In this document: piece by piece, positions 1-9,715 of the stretch
How the letters are laid out: each line of letters opens with the position of its first letter
Position numbering within the stretch: position 1 is the first letter of the stretch
Assembly: GCA_014529385.2 (NCBI GenBank)
Contig: CM043966.1
Coordinates: 111,000,468 to 111,064,467 of the forward strand
Length of the DNA: 64,000 bases
Direction of reading: 5' to 3'
Source: Adiantum capillus-veneris
Lineage: Eukaryota > Streptophyta > Polypodiopsida > Polypodiales > Pteridaceae
The notes under the pieces: model-generated
The model's database searches: none
What the model saw: the letters and a program-made list of their open reading frames with translations, nothing else
Told to the model about the DNA's origin: nothing
Program-made: the position numbers and the translations under genes

Positions 1-348
1 ACTTCAAGTTGTGAGGTTGAGTACAGGGCAGTCTTCACAGCTACGGTTGTGTGTGTATGGCTCAGACGCCTTATGACTGATTTGGGTGTTGGACAGGACA
101 CTGCCAACACTATCTACACTAACAGTGAGAGCGCATTGGCAGTTGCGAGGAACCCAATTTTTCATGCTTGCACAAAGCACATTGAGGTGCATTACCACTA
201 TGTTAGAGAGAGGCTCTCAGCAGGAGAGATCAGCTTGGCTTATGTGCCAACACAGGACAACCTTGCAGATCTTTTCACAAAGGCATTGTCTCGTGAGAAG
301 CTTGAAGCTTTCCGCAAAGCTTTGGGCTTACTCCCTTTTGTGGATTGA
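1..348 (+). CDS. Ty1/copia RNase H C-terminus (partial, 5' end outside window)
   Basis: The frame is open from base 1 to a TGA at 346-348 and encodes the C-terminal end of a copia-type polyprotein. Visible hallmarks are an EVEYRA segment near the start (the usual SSxEAEYxA region), VWLRRL, a TNSESA segment where the family has DNxSAI, then KHIEVHYHYVRE, YVPTQDNLADLFTKAL and a short tail. These are characteristic of Ty1/copia RNase H (established knowledge). In the element the domain degrades the RNA strand of the RNA/DNA hybrid during reverse transcription. The canonical DN pair reads NS, which suggests loss of a catalytic Asp. The frame shows no internal stop. The upstream polyprotein lies outside the window. 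The element's own 3' end resumes at 5706 after a nested transposon. Confidence 0.9.
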   Translation, partial: TSSCEVEYRAVFTATVVCVWLRRLMTDLGVGQDTANTIYTNSESALAVARNPIFHACTKHIEVHYHYVRERLSAGEISLAYVPTQDNLADLFTKALSREKLEAFRKALGLLPFVD

Positions 349-353
349 TCATG

Positions 354-545
354 CACTACAAAATAACCCAAAGTTATCGACACCCAATATATCGACGCCC
401 GTACCTTTCCACGTCCATATCGACGTTCTTACACTTCGTCGATATGCGCGTCGATAAGTGCATCGATATGGAGGTGGAAATATGCGTAGAAAGGTTAAAT
501 TTTCCACGCGTATATCGACGCGCATATCGATGCCACAAAATTGGG
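354..545 (+). repeat. CACTA 5' TIR and subterminal repeat region
   Basis: After the CACTACAA terminus the short motif TATCGAC or CGTCGATA recurs about nine times within 190 bp, in direct and inverted orientation. Examples lie near 375, 392, 418, 440, 450, 463, 512 and 524. This is the arrangement expected of subterminal binding sites in this superfamily. The binding protein here is inferred. Confidence 0.8.
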
Positions 546-660
546 GGGAAAAAAGTCGAACCCGTGCATAGGGGCCATTTTCGCCCTCAACGTGCGCGCT
601 CAGATCTTGGCCGAAACCTGCGCAGCAGGTATTATGGCACTCTTCCCCCCCCCCCCCCCC

Positions 661-786
661 CCAACCCTTGTCTCTCTCTCTCTCTCCCTCTCTCTCTCTA
701 TCTATCTGTCTCCACATCGTGTGTGTGTGTGTGTGTGTGTAGGAAAGAGATAGAGAGAGAGAGAGAGCGGTGTGTGTGTGTATGTA

Positions 787-833
<47 letters not shown>

Positions 834-911
834 GCAATGTGTGTGTGTGTGTATATGTAGGAAAGAGAGAGAGCGAGCAGTGTGTGTGTGTGTGTAGGAA
901 AGCGAGAGAGA

Positions 912-986
<75 letters not shown>

Positions 987-999
987 GTGTGTGTGTGTA

Positions 1000-1039
<40 letters not shown>

Positions 1040-1130
1040 GTGTGTGCGTGTAGGAAATTAAAGAGAGAAATAGAGAGAGAAAAATGTGCGTAGGAAATTA
1101 AAACTAGAGAGAGAGAGAGAGAATTATGGT
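661..1130. repeat. Compound microsatellite (CT)n/(TG)n/(AG)n block inside the CACTA element
   Basis: A C14-like tract near 646-662 is followed by CT runs. Alternating (TG)n and (AG)n blocks then follow, separated several times by the short unit GTAGGAAAG(A)GAGAG. The repeated spacer shows that the block grew by duplication of a compound unit, not only by dinucleotide slippage. Open frames across it are simple-sequence artefacts. Confidence 0.9.
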
Positions 1131-1536
1131 TTACGTAAAAATTTAAAATTAAAGAAATAAATAAAATGAAATGTTATATTAACTCTTCAAAAGGCCAAAG
1201 TGACCTATGAGACCAGAAAGTTACAATGTGGTAGATCTGATACAAAGTCAGAATAGCAAGATGACAAAACGACAAAATAAAATATTATGGAATCCTAAAC
1301 TGTTGGGTGTGGACTAAGCAGCTAAAATAGCTAGCTAGGATAGGTAGATCATACGAGATCCAACATCTGTCGCTGGTGGCGGACCTCATCAATCTCCTCC
1401 ATGGTCAATAGCCAAAGTGACTTGGATCATCTGATGCAGCCTCTGTCGATGTTGTGTAGTCTGGCCTCCGCAGTCGTGGGCGTCTAGATCTCCCTAGCTC
1501 AGTCGCTCGTTCGATCAGTACGTAGAGAGATAGGTA

Positions 1537-1538
1537 AG

Positions 1539-1584
<46 letters not shown>

Positions 1585-1656
1585 ATTTAGGTTGGCTGAC
1601 CAATTGCATGTGTGAAAAGGACAAAAACTCTCTCTATCTCTCTCTCTCTCTCCCTC
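1537..1656. repeat. (GA)n and (CT)n microsatellites
   Basis: A (GA)n run lies at about 1547-1580 and a (CT)n run at about 1627-1656, with a 45-bp unique spacer between. They form a complementary pair on one strand that could fold back. They lie within the CACTA element, upstream of the transposase. Confidence 0.85.
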
Positions 1657-1795
1657 TAGAAGAAACTATGGAACTAAAAGAGGCAAAGGGGTTTTGCTCG
1701 CTACATGCATTGCCATGTACAGCTGGGATTGCACGTATTTGTCTACCCATATAGGATTTGACCAATAAAGACGAGATTTTGACGCGGTGGTCCTG

Positions 1796-1831
1796 ATCTC
1801 CGTACACCTCTGGACCGAGGTGTACGGAGAT
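1796..1831. repeat. Perfect 15-bp inverted repeat (hairpin) upstream of the transposase gene
   Basis: The left arm ATCTCCGTACACCTC (1796-1810) and the right arm GAGGTGTACGGAGAT (1817-1831) are perfect complements around a 6-base loop. The hairpin lies about 80 bp before the TNP2-like start codon. It could be a protein-binding palindrome or an RNA hairpin. The function is unknown. Confidence 0.8.
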
Positions 1832-1873
1832 TGGGCAAGACTAGAGAATGCAAGGTAGTTTACATTGTGAGGA

Positions 1874-1890
1874 GTATATATATTAAAACA
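1874..1890 (+). promoter_or_regulatory. TATA-box-like promoter of the TNP2-like gene
   Basis: The sequence TATATATATTAAAA lies about 35 bp upstream of the ATG at 1910 and just before the conserved transposase reading frame. The position is plausible for a core promoter with a very short leader. No other promoter element could be confirmed. Confidence 0.4.
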
Positions 1891-1909
1891 ACATCCATAA
1901 TCATTGTAG

Positions 1910-3075
1910 ATGGCAACGTCATCAACTAACATGGAGGAAAAGATTGCATTCTTGTGCACACTGTGCAAGTATCAAATCCTGCGCAAGCGTAGGATATGTA
2001 ATGAGCATGTGCACAAGTACGGAGAGTTTGCTAAAGAAACCGTACAGAATCTACGATACAACTCCTACAGAACGGGCATTGATTTTTGCGACATAGCACC
2101 TACATCTGAGAGAGAGAGAAAGAAAAAGATTATGCGTGAAGGTCCGACCAATATAGAGCCAAGGATGGAAGCATAAAAGGACTTACAGACAGAAGACGAC
2201 GGCATGGAGGAGATGCTGGATGCCTTCTTCCAGACAAGCAAGGAGAATGCTAACGAAGCATCACCAGAAGCCGTGCGCCTATCTCTTGAAGACATGTTGA
2301 GAAAATTGGCACGTCAACCAATTTATGAAGGTGCCAAAATATCGACGCTTCGTACTTGTCTGGCATTTTTGAATCTTCAGTCAGTGTACGGGTGGTCAGA
2401 TGCAAGCATCACTGCTTTGTTTAGGTACGTAATTTACAAAAGAGATTTTCCGATTGCAACGGTGATGTTCTTGGAGAGCTTTTTAATTTAATGTGGCTTA
2501 AATAGGTTGTTGCAGGAGAAACTTCTCCCGTCTCGCAATGAAATGGACCCCTCAAGGCCAGACACAAAGCAACTATTGACCTCAGTTGGCTTGGACTACA
2601 ACAAGATTCATGCATGTCCAAATGGCTGCATTCTTTTTCACAATGAATTTGCCTGTCGTGTCCTAAGTGCGGAGCAATGCGCTACAAACAAGATGCAGTT
2701 GGAGAGACAGTGCCAGCTAGAGTGTTGCGGCATTTACCTATTATTCCTAGGATAAAAAGCATGTTTCGTTGTGCTTCCATTGCCAAGTTAATACAGTGGC
2801 ATTCTACGAATAGATCCACTGACGCAACATTTAGGGTGCCCTACTGATTCAAAGGCCTGGAGACACATTGAAGATACATGGCCACATTTTAAGAGTGAAC
2901 CATGCAATTTGCCTTTGGGCATGGCAATGGATGGAGTCAATCCATTTGGCTTGAGAAGCTCATCATGGAGCACTTGGCGTGTGTGTCTTATCAATTACAA
3001 CCTCCTGCCGTGGCTTGCCATCAAGAAAGGTCATTTGATATTAAGCTTGATTGTACCTAGTAAGTTATCCTGAAA
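1910..3075 (+). pseudogene. TNP2-like CACTA transposase, N-terminal half (broken)
   Basis: This encodes the N-terminal half of a plant TNP2-type transposase, which cuts CACTA ends. Recognisable blocks are YEGAK, LNLQSVYGWSD, KIHACPNGC with ILFHNEF, then in another frame CPKCGAMRYK, IQWHSTNRS, LPLGMAMDGVNPFG and INYNLLPWL. All are familiar signatures of the family. The frame from 1910 has a TAA at 2174-2176, then resumes in the same frame. GTACGT at about 2426 and an AG near 2504-2515 look like an intron joining GWSD...LFR to LLQEKLLPS. A frameshift lies near 2650 and a stop follows at about 2845. Similarity ends near 3060 at the point where known proteins continue with the catalytic core, so that core is deleted. 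Confidence 0.88.
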
Positions 3076-3091
3076 GTAAGCTTCAGGCATT

Positions 3092-3592
3092 TTGAGATGT
3101 TCTTTGGATGTGAAGTGGTTCAAGGTGATTACTTCTGGTCGCAATGCAAAGGTACGCACACATGGAAACAAACTTGTGCAAATAGATTCTACAAAGGTTT
3201 GGACAGATGCGAGCGACACATTTGCTCTCCTCAAACATTGCGAGCAAGTGGTCTTTGTACCGGACCCTCGAGAGCGACAATGGTGGTTTGTGGTTCAGGT
3301 TGCTCCAAGAAATAAACAAGTATTTGAAGGGCAAGAGCTCGTGGAGGAAAGTCAGTCAGATGACGTCCATACTACTATGACATTAGATGAGATGGACGAA
3401 GGTATGGCAGAGGAAGCTGACAGATATACGAGGGATGACGCAAACGAGGCAGAATTGACACTTGTAGATGAAGATGCATTGGATGAAGAAAATATGCCAG
3501 AACGAGTTGGGACAGAGTTATGTTTGCAATTAGAGATAGACGATGATACGGTGCAAGATCTTATCAATGATGCCTCACTCGTCGAAGCCTAG
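3092..3592 (+). CDS. DUF4216-like C-terminal segment of TNP2-type transposase
   Basis: This is an open frame of 166 codons. Its first 60 residues match the DUF4216 pattern found at the C-terminus of plant TNP2 proteins: WFKV, KVRTHGNKLVQI, KVW, DTFALLKHCEQVVFVPDP and W.FVVQVAPRN. The remainder is very acidic (many D and E). It lies only about 30 bp after the N-terminal transposase half. In family members several hundred residues separate these parts, so an internal deletion is inferred. The ATG at 3092 probably lies inside the original protein and is not a true start. Confidence 0.82.
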   Translation: MRCSLDVKWFKVITSGRNAKVRTHGNKLVQIDSTKVWTDASDTFALLKHCEQVVFVPDPRERQWWFVVQVAPRNKQVFEGQELVEESQSDDVHTTMTLDEMDEGMAEEADRYTRDDANEAELTLVDEDALDEENMPERVGTELCLQLEIDDDTVQDLINDASLVEA

Positions 3593-3699
3593 GCCTGTAA
3601 GTGTTTGTGTGAAGACGTTGATTTAAAATAAATCTTAAAGTTAATTTAAACAACTGTGTTCTGACGCTTTATTTTACTTTCTTTCTGCAGGACTTTAGT

Positions 3700-4561
3700 A
3701 TGGCAGACCAATTTTCAGATCCCACTTCTATGAGTGCAAATGCATTCATGGGCTTCGTCACACGGATGACACTTGCTCAGATGGCAGAGGCTTCTCAGTA
3801 GTGGGTAGCCAGAGGCACGGGTACTATGCCTCCGGGCTTCACACCCGAGGGTCCGACGCCTAGGGGGGGGGGGGGACGCCTATGGGGGAGGGACGCCTAC
3901 GGGTACGACGCCTGCTTCTCCCATCACGGCCGCTTCGACACCTAGAGGTGGGGCAGAGGCGGGTATTTCCTCATCTCCGCAGCACATGCGCACTCGCCGA
4001 TCTCGGCGATCGTCACGTGGAGGTGGTGGTTGCTATGGAGGAGGGTCCACAGATGCTTCGACCCCTCCTCACTCACGACCCTCGTCCTACCTAGGCACAC
4101 CTCTCGACACACCTCTTGGCACACCTCGGACACCTTGGGGGACACACGATCCTAGTGCCTCGAAGCTCTATACTATACGGGAAGATGGTTCTGTGGACAT
4201 GGATAGAGTCCGGACTGAGATGAGACAGAAGATTTGCCAGCTCGCGGAGCTGCAGTTTTCGACTAGCATTCTGACGTCTTGGCTTGAGCAGGATGAGGAC
4301 AAAGTCAGGTACATAGTGGAGACCATCCTAAGAGATTACCAGCCTGCTCCGGGTTCAAACGTTGTTCCGAGGAGGTGGATCAAGGGTGTTGCAGGGGACA
4401 CCGTGAAACATCGACGAGATGCAGCTCGGAATGCTTTCAGGACTGGCTTGCCGAAGCCTTCGGGCATCCCACACGAGACGTGGCTGCAGATCAAGAAGGA
4501 TGAGCGGACGCGGACACGCGGTTCAGACAATAGCGTGAGGCTGCACAGATACAACAGATGA
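3700..4561 (+). pseudogene. Second CACTA ORF (TNPA / Transposase_24-like), frameshifted
   Basis: An ATG at 3700 directly follows an intron-like CTTTCTGCAG. It opens a frame that stops at TAG 3799-3801 and shifts near a poly-G tract at about 3865-3875. The main frame, 3986-4561 (191 codons), carries an RTRRSRRSSRGGGG stretch, a Pro/Thr repeat of the TPLDTPLGTPRTPWG type, and a conserved-looking helical block (VRTEMRQKICQLAEL ... DEDKVRYIVE). It ends with a basic WIKGVAGDTVKHRRDAARNAF segment. Position, charge and order match the second, DNA-binding protein of CACTA elements. That assignment is inferred from context rather than a confident family match. Confidence 0.6.
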
Positions 4562-5474
4562 CCAGTGGGACATCTCATCTTGGCAGCAGAGGCTTCGACA
4601 CCTTTTGCTATGAGTTTGTGAGTTTCTAATCCAATCTTAACCATGGCGTTTCTTAAAACGCGATGAATCATGTATTCTTATTACTTTGAATTTTGTATAA
4701 GCGCAGAATCTTGCGATGCATCGAGCCTCGACACACTAGGAGGAGTTAGATGGATATCGCATAGGTATCTATGAAGTATTGAATGATCTTGATGCTTCAC
4801 GAGAGCCTCTAGACTGGGAGTCCTTACAGTCTCGTTGATCGCTTGAGGTGAGACGTTAATATGTGTGAGTTGATTTAATTAAGTAAGTATATGTGAAATA
4901 ATATCAATACTAATTTTGTGAGTTGTCGTATGTGCAGGTTGTGACGCCTAGTCATCAGTGGACCGGATTTCATACATATGCTTTGTGAGATACACACACG
5001 CTTCTGTGTCTCTTTTTTGTATAGACATATATGGTTATGGTTCTTGTTCAGACAGTTATTGTTTTTCTTATGGTTATGGTTATTGTCATTGTCATTGTAT
5101 AGACATGGTTATTTCTCCTATTCTTGTATAGACATAGTTATGGTTCAGGTTTTGTTATGCTTATGGTTATTGTTAATTTTGTTTATGGTTATGGTTATCT
5201 GCATTATGGTTATGATCAAAGTGGTTATGGCCGGTTATGGTTTTGCACAAATTAAGTTCGTTATGGTTATGCTTTTAAGTTGGTACGGTTATGGTTTTGC
5301 ACAAAGCTCATTTCATTTCTTTCATTGGCCTTAAATCTCATGTGAGATCCTACATGGATAGCATATAGGAGGCGTATACATGATATGGTTTTTTTTTTAA
5401 AAATTATATAAAAACGAAGGAAAATTTACCGAAATTTCTATGGGAGCACGGTTGATTTTTGTGCTGCTTGCTTT
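4562..5474. other. CACTA 3' noncoding region with GTTATGG-rich minisatellite
   Basis: No coding signal is visible. From about 5028 to 5300 the sequence is built from irregular copies of TTATGGTTATGG with TTGTCATTG and TTGTATAGACAT variants, and a GGTTATGGTTTTGCACAAA unit occurs twice near the end. A poly-T/poly-A tract lies at about 5389-5402. Confidence 0.7.
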
Positions 5475-5558
5475 CTTGGGCAGAGGACAGGCAGTCTCGC
5501 TGTGGCTGTGTCCATCTTTTCATTAGGCACAAGCCAAGCTGCCTGTCCTCTGCTCAAG
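5475..5558. repeat. 84-bp hairpin with 20-bp arms
   Basis: The left arm CTTGGGCAGAGGACAGGCAG (5475-5494) pairs with 5539-5558 with one mismatch around a 44-base loop. It sits just inside the 3' subterminal region of the CACTA element. Confidence 0.85.
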
Positions 5559-5574
5559 ATTTTTTTTTTCTGTT

Positions 5575-5705
5575 ATGTTCGTCGCTATGCGCGTCGCTTT
5601 GCCCATCGCTATAGTCGTCGGAATATGTGTCGATTAAAGTAGTGACGAGCATAACAACGAAATGCATCGATATGAGCGTCAAAGGTCCCCTTTTTTGTTG
5701 TAGTG
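5575..5705 (-). repeat. CACTA 3' TIR and subterminal repeat region
   Basis: This mirrors the 5' end. GTCG/CGAC-containing motifs (GCGTCGCT, TAGTCGTCGG, GTGTCGATT, CATCGATATGAGCGTC) lead into GTTGTAGTG, which is the inverted CACTACAAC terminus. ATG follows directly as the target duplication. Confidence 0.82.
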
Positions 5706-5778
5706 ATGTCCTCAGGGCATGGAACTTCCCTTTACTCATGTGCCAGCTGTCGTTCACCGCATCACTCCAGGGGGGATT

Positions 5779-6004
5779 TGTTACCATATACATGTAGTAG
5801 TTATGTGTGTGAACACACTAGGACCGCCGGGGCATTTTTTCCCTCTTTAGGAGGTTTTTTTCCCCGTGCATTGTATATACGCCCATCACTCTAGGGCTAT
5901 CTATCTTTTCATTGCACACTAAGTAACACTCTCTATTGTGTGCCTTGAGCTTCCTTCGTCTTCTCCAAGCTGTGTGCGTTTCTTTGTAACCCTAATTCTC
6001 TTCA
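5779..6004 (+). repeat. 3' LTR of copia family A
   Basis: The LTR starts TGTTACCATATACATG directly after a polypurine tract and ends ...CCTAATTCTCTTCA. It matches the LTR at 58307-58533 over its whole length, by eye at most positions with small indels. It contains a TATATA box (TTGTATATACGCCC, about 5869). It is about 226 bp, short as is usual for copia elements. Confidence 0.85.
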
Positions 6005-6054
6005 GGTTGTCTCTAATGACTAGAAGTTGATCATCCATTTCTTACAGGATAGAC

Positions 6055-6330
6055 TTAGCGGCAGGAACATGAAGAGCTGGGTCGGCTAATCGAAGAGGGA
6101 CTAAACATGGCTTTAAAGCGTGACATTCCGAAGCTGCGATGGTGAGAAGAGTTATAAGCAAAATCAACTAGGGGAAGAAACTTGATCCATTGCTAGGGCT
6201 GCTGGTTGCAATATGCTTGAAGCATATCTTCAATGACTTGATTCACTCGCTCAGTTTGACCATCAGTATCCGGATGATATGCTGAGATGAAATTCAATTG
6301 GGTACCCAGAGGATAAGGTGTCTCAACATG
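6055..6330 (-). pseudogene. Ty3-type retrotransposon integrase fragment
   Basis: Translated on the minus strand, the segment gives LGTQLNFISAYHPDTDGQTERV, then a DMLQAY block and LPLVDFAYNSSHH. This is the classic C-terminal part of the Ty3 integrase catalytic core, with a glycine-rich G(T)Q..F.SAYHP.TDGQTE block. A stop replaces the residue before QW in the middle. The fragment is about 90 codons with no visible RT, LTR or neighbouring domain, so it is an isolated relic. Integrase inserts the element's cDNA into host DNA. This copy cannot work. Confidence 0.85.
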
Positions 6331-8379
6331 ACTAACGTGTTCTTGGGTTCGGCTATCCCCATTCTTTCAGAACTATCCTATAAACTTCTTCTTCTTGAAT
6401 ATTCCAAGCCATCAATAATTTCAAAATGAGTCTTGCTATATATGTTTATAGCTTTATCTGTGGCTAATCAGAAGAAATTCTTGGATTTCATCAATATTAC
6501 TCAAAATTATCTTCCAATCGATGTCCCAAAAATTAATTCTTCATGTGGTAGCTACTTTACACGATCTTGCTCCTTATTACTAAGATTAAGGGAGAAAGAC
6601 AAGTAAAGCTCAATAAATGTTTCATCCATGCCACTTTCACGTGTCTTCGCACAAGTGCATGCGTATTCATTCATTTATGCCACTTCCATCCGTCTTCGCA
6701 CAAGTGCATTACCTATTCTTTTACAAATTTCTATATCGTTCATTTCCAACTTTACTCACACTTTCCACTTGCTTAAATCCCCTAGAGACATCCTACCTGG
6801 TCTCGCTCGTCCCCGATTACCCATTTTTATCACACGTAGTCCTAGCGTTTAACATAAAAAAAATTAAATCAACATCCGGCCATTTGATCCTCCGGATCCA
6901 CCCAGCCACCAAACCATTTCATGAAAATCCCTTCCCGAGGTAGTACTTAACTACTACAAAATCAGGAAAACAGTATATCAGACATAGTCAGACAACAAAC
7001 AACATACAATCTGTTGCATACCCTAGTTCAGGAAAATTCATCCGGTTGTTCCCACCAGATCTTTATTTAAAAACTTTTAATTCATTTCTTTACCTTTATC
7101 TGCTACAATTAGCTTGTAACTAGTTTCCTAACTAATCATGCAACATATTTAGTTTCAACCAATTCATCTTGCCTCACTCAGGACCAAGATAATCGGTTAC
7201 AAGCCATCAAAATGGCAGCACCTTCACAATATTTCCCTGAATTAAGTGTTTGGGAAAGGCTCATCAAGTAATTTAATCATTCCTTCCCAAGCATTTTATT
7301 TCGAGAGGTATAGCACCATCTGGTGAAAGATGCACACGATAGCCCCTATATTCCTAGCTTTTCTAGTTCCTTTTTAAGCAACCAAATCAAACAAATTTCC
7401 TTGATTAAATTCACATTATCCTCCCTGAGTATGACCTTCTCATCCAACTATTGGCATTAGGCCATACCCAGATTATGACCGTTTTCCAATAAGAAACTAC
7501 GGGTACTTGATCACCCACACGGGGAAAAATAAAACAAACCCAATTTATCCCTTATCCCTCGGGCATGAATGACCTAGGTATAGCAAACTTGCCGGGGGTG
7601 ACGCTGTCCTAGCCGAAAAGGGCCAATCTCCATCAAGTTTCCCAAGAGAATCCTCTCAATGGGCCGGACTTTCAATCAAATTAACCCCAAGAAGATCCAT
7701 CTTGGTTTCCGGTTATTTTTAGACAATCTTTAAAACTCCTAGTTAAATCTATGTTTTGCAATGGGCTATCCCTATCACCTCTCGAGATTCCTTTTTAACT
7801 CCTAGTTGGTAATTTTCAGGTTCATTCATTTATCAACCTTAATTCCTACTTTCATTAATTATCTACCGGCCAAGTTTATTTATAAAATACAAGCGAGTTT
7901 TTTCCATACGCATTTGATGTCTCTTCAAAAATGTCAACTTTTCAAGTTTAATCCCCATTTTGTACGATTCCCAGGTTTTTGCAATTATTTGCCATCCATG
8001 GGGCATCTCCATGGAAGCTTGTAGAGTTTTCGGTTCAAAACAACACGGAGATGAATTCCGCGAAGTTATCCCGTATCTCCCCCATCCCGTATTTGTAAAC
8101 AAACTTAAAATTGACAACTTTAAAAATACTCTTCAATACCGAAAATTGACCTACTTCTATTGAGCTTAGACAACTACTGTTTTCTTATGGTGCCTAGGTT
8201 TCCATTTAGGAAGCTAAAAGGTCGTCCTATAATTTATGAGTCTACGAGCTTTCCATTAAAGCTTAGAAGAGAGGATTATAATCATACATTCTTCCTACCG
8301 TAAAGACACATGCAAACCCTAAGCTTGAATACCATAATGAGACTAAACCTTTCTCTCTTTAATGAGACAAGGTTTCCAT
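6331..8379. other. AT-rich noncoding stretch, nothing recognised
   Basis: Only short, non-conserved open frames occur. A CTTCGCACAAGTGCAT phrase is repeated near 6648 and 6694. No TIR, LTR or coding family could be recognised. From about 8160 the AAGCTTAA motif of the following satellite begins to appear in degenerate form. Confidence 0.5.
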
Positions 8380-9715
8380 GGAAGCTTAACCCTAATCACA
8401 CAAGGTCACCATGGAAGCTTAACCCTAATCACACACAAAGTCACCATGGAAGCTAAACCCTAAATTGCAAGCTTGTCTTTCAATGCTTTTCCTAAGGCAA
8501 AGTTACCATCAAAGCTTAGCTTAAGGATGAAAATCTACCTTTGAAGCTTAACTTAATGATGCATAGATACTCTTAGCACTTAATCCTAATTGCGAGGTTA
8601 CCATTAAAGCTTAAACCTAAAATACAAGGTAGTCACTAAAGCTTACATCTAACTGCAAAGTTACCATTAAAGCTTAGCTTAAGCATGCAAATCTACCTTT
8701 GCAGCTGAACTTAATGATGCATAGATACTCTTAGCACTGAACCCTAATTGCGAGGATACCATTAAAGCTTAAACCTAAAATACAAGGTACTCACTAAATA
8801 TTACCCCTAAGTGAAAAGTGACCATTAAAGCTTAGCTTAAGGATGCAAATCTACCTTTGAAGCTTAACTTAATGATGCATAGATACTTTTAGCACTTAAC
8901 CCTAATTACGAGGTTACCATTAAAGCTTAAACCTAAAATACAAGGTAGTCACTAAAGCTTACACCTTAGTGCAAAGTTACCATTAAAGCGTAGCTTAAGG
9001 GTACAAATCTACCTTTGAAGCTTAACTTAAGAAAGCATAGATACTCTTAGCACTTAACTCTAACTGCGAGGTTACCATTAAACTTTAAACCTAAAATACA
9101 AGGTAGTCATTAAAGCTTACACCTAAGTGCAAAGTTACCATTAAAGCTTAGCTTAAGGATGCAAATCTACCTTTGAAGCTTAACTTAATGATGCATAGAT
9201 ACTCTTAGCACTTAACCCTAATTGCGATGTTACCATTAAAGATTAAACCTAAAATACAAGGTAATCACTAAAGCTTACACCTAAGTGCAAAGTTATCATT
9301 AAAGCTTAGCTTCAGGGTGCAAATCTACCTTTGAAGCTTAACTTAATGAGACATAGATAGTCTTAGCACTTAACCCTAACTATGAGGTTACCATTAAAGC
9401 TTAAACCTAAAATACAAGGTAGTCACTAGATCTTACGCCTAAGTGCAAAGTTACCATTAAAGCTTAGCTTAAAGATGCAAATCTACCTTTGCATCTTAAC
9501 TTAATGATGCATAGATACTCTTAGCACTTAAACCTATTTGCAAGGTTATCTTTAAAGCTTAAACCTAAAATACAAGGTAGTCACTAAAGCTTACACCTAA
9601 CTACAAATCTAACTTTGAAAGGTTACCTTAATGATGCATAAGTACCATTAATACTTAATCCTAATTCTAAGGTTACCATTAAAGCTTAAACCTAAAATGA
9701 TGCACATAAAACTTT
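8380..9715. repeat. 158-bp-period tandem satellite array with HindIII-rich ~32-bp subunits
   Basis: The anchor AATCTACCT recurs at 8532, 8690, 8848, 9006, 9164, 9322 and 9480, always exactly 158 bp apart. The last unit (to about 9606) is shortened. Within each unit, variants of ACCATTAAAGCTTANNCTAA recur about every 32 bp, so the 158-bp unit appears to be a higher-order repeat of five diverged submonomers. AAGCTT (HindIII) occurs several times per unit. Units differ by point changes only, with strikingly few indels. The edges at about 8380-8520 and 9610-9715 are degenerate. Confidence 0.93.

Larger units (their letters stand above)
354..5705 (+). mobile_element. CACTA (En/Spm, CMC superfamily) DNA transposon, structurally complete, 5352 bp
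   Basis: The left end begins CACTACAAAATAACCC. The right end, read on the opposite strand, begins CACTACAACAAAAAAGG. A 3-bp direct duplication, ATG, lies immediately outside both ends (351-353 and 5706-5708), as is usual for CACTA elements. Both subterminal regions carry many ATCGACG/CGTCGAT-like motifs in both orientations, which in known CACTA elements are bound by the TNPA-type protein. The interior holds a TNP2-like transposase remnant and a second ORF. It is nested in a copia element, so it is younger than that copia. The transposase is broken, so movement would need proteins supplied in trans (inference). Confidence 0.93.
1..6004 (+). mobile_element. 3' part of a Ty1/copia LTR retrotransposon (family A), split by a CACTA element
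   Basis: The copia RNase H ends at 348 and is followed by ATG at 351-353. A CACTA transposon fills 354-5705, and ATG is repeated at 5706-5708. The copia tail then continues to a polypurine tract (AGGGGGGATT, about 5770-5778) and a 3' LTR at 5779-6004. Removing the CACTA element and one ATG restores a continuous 3' end. A related LTR lies at 58307-58533, so at least two members of this family are in the window. Confidence 0.85.

Noticed and set aside
5706-5778. Separate small gene after the CACTA element
   Set aside because: It is simply the continuation of the copia 3' end split by the transposon.
8380-8470. CCCTAA motifs as possible interstitial telomere repeats
   Set aside because: TTAACCCTAA occurs only as part of the AAGCTTAACCCTAATC satellite unit; no tandem TTTAGGG array exists.
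8380-9715. CRISPR-like array
   Set aside because: Units are contiguous diverged satellite repeats without unique spacers, in a plant nuclear context.
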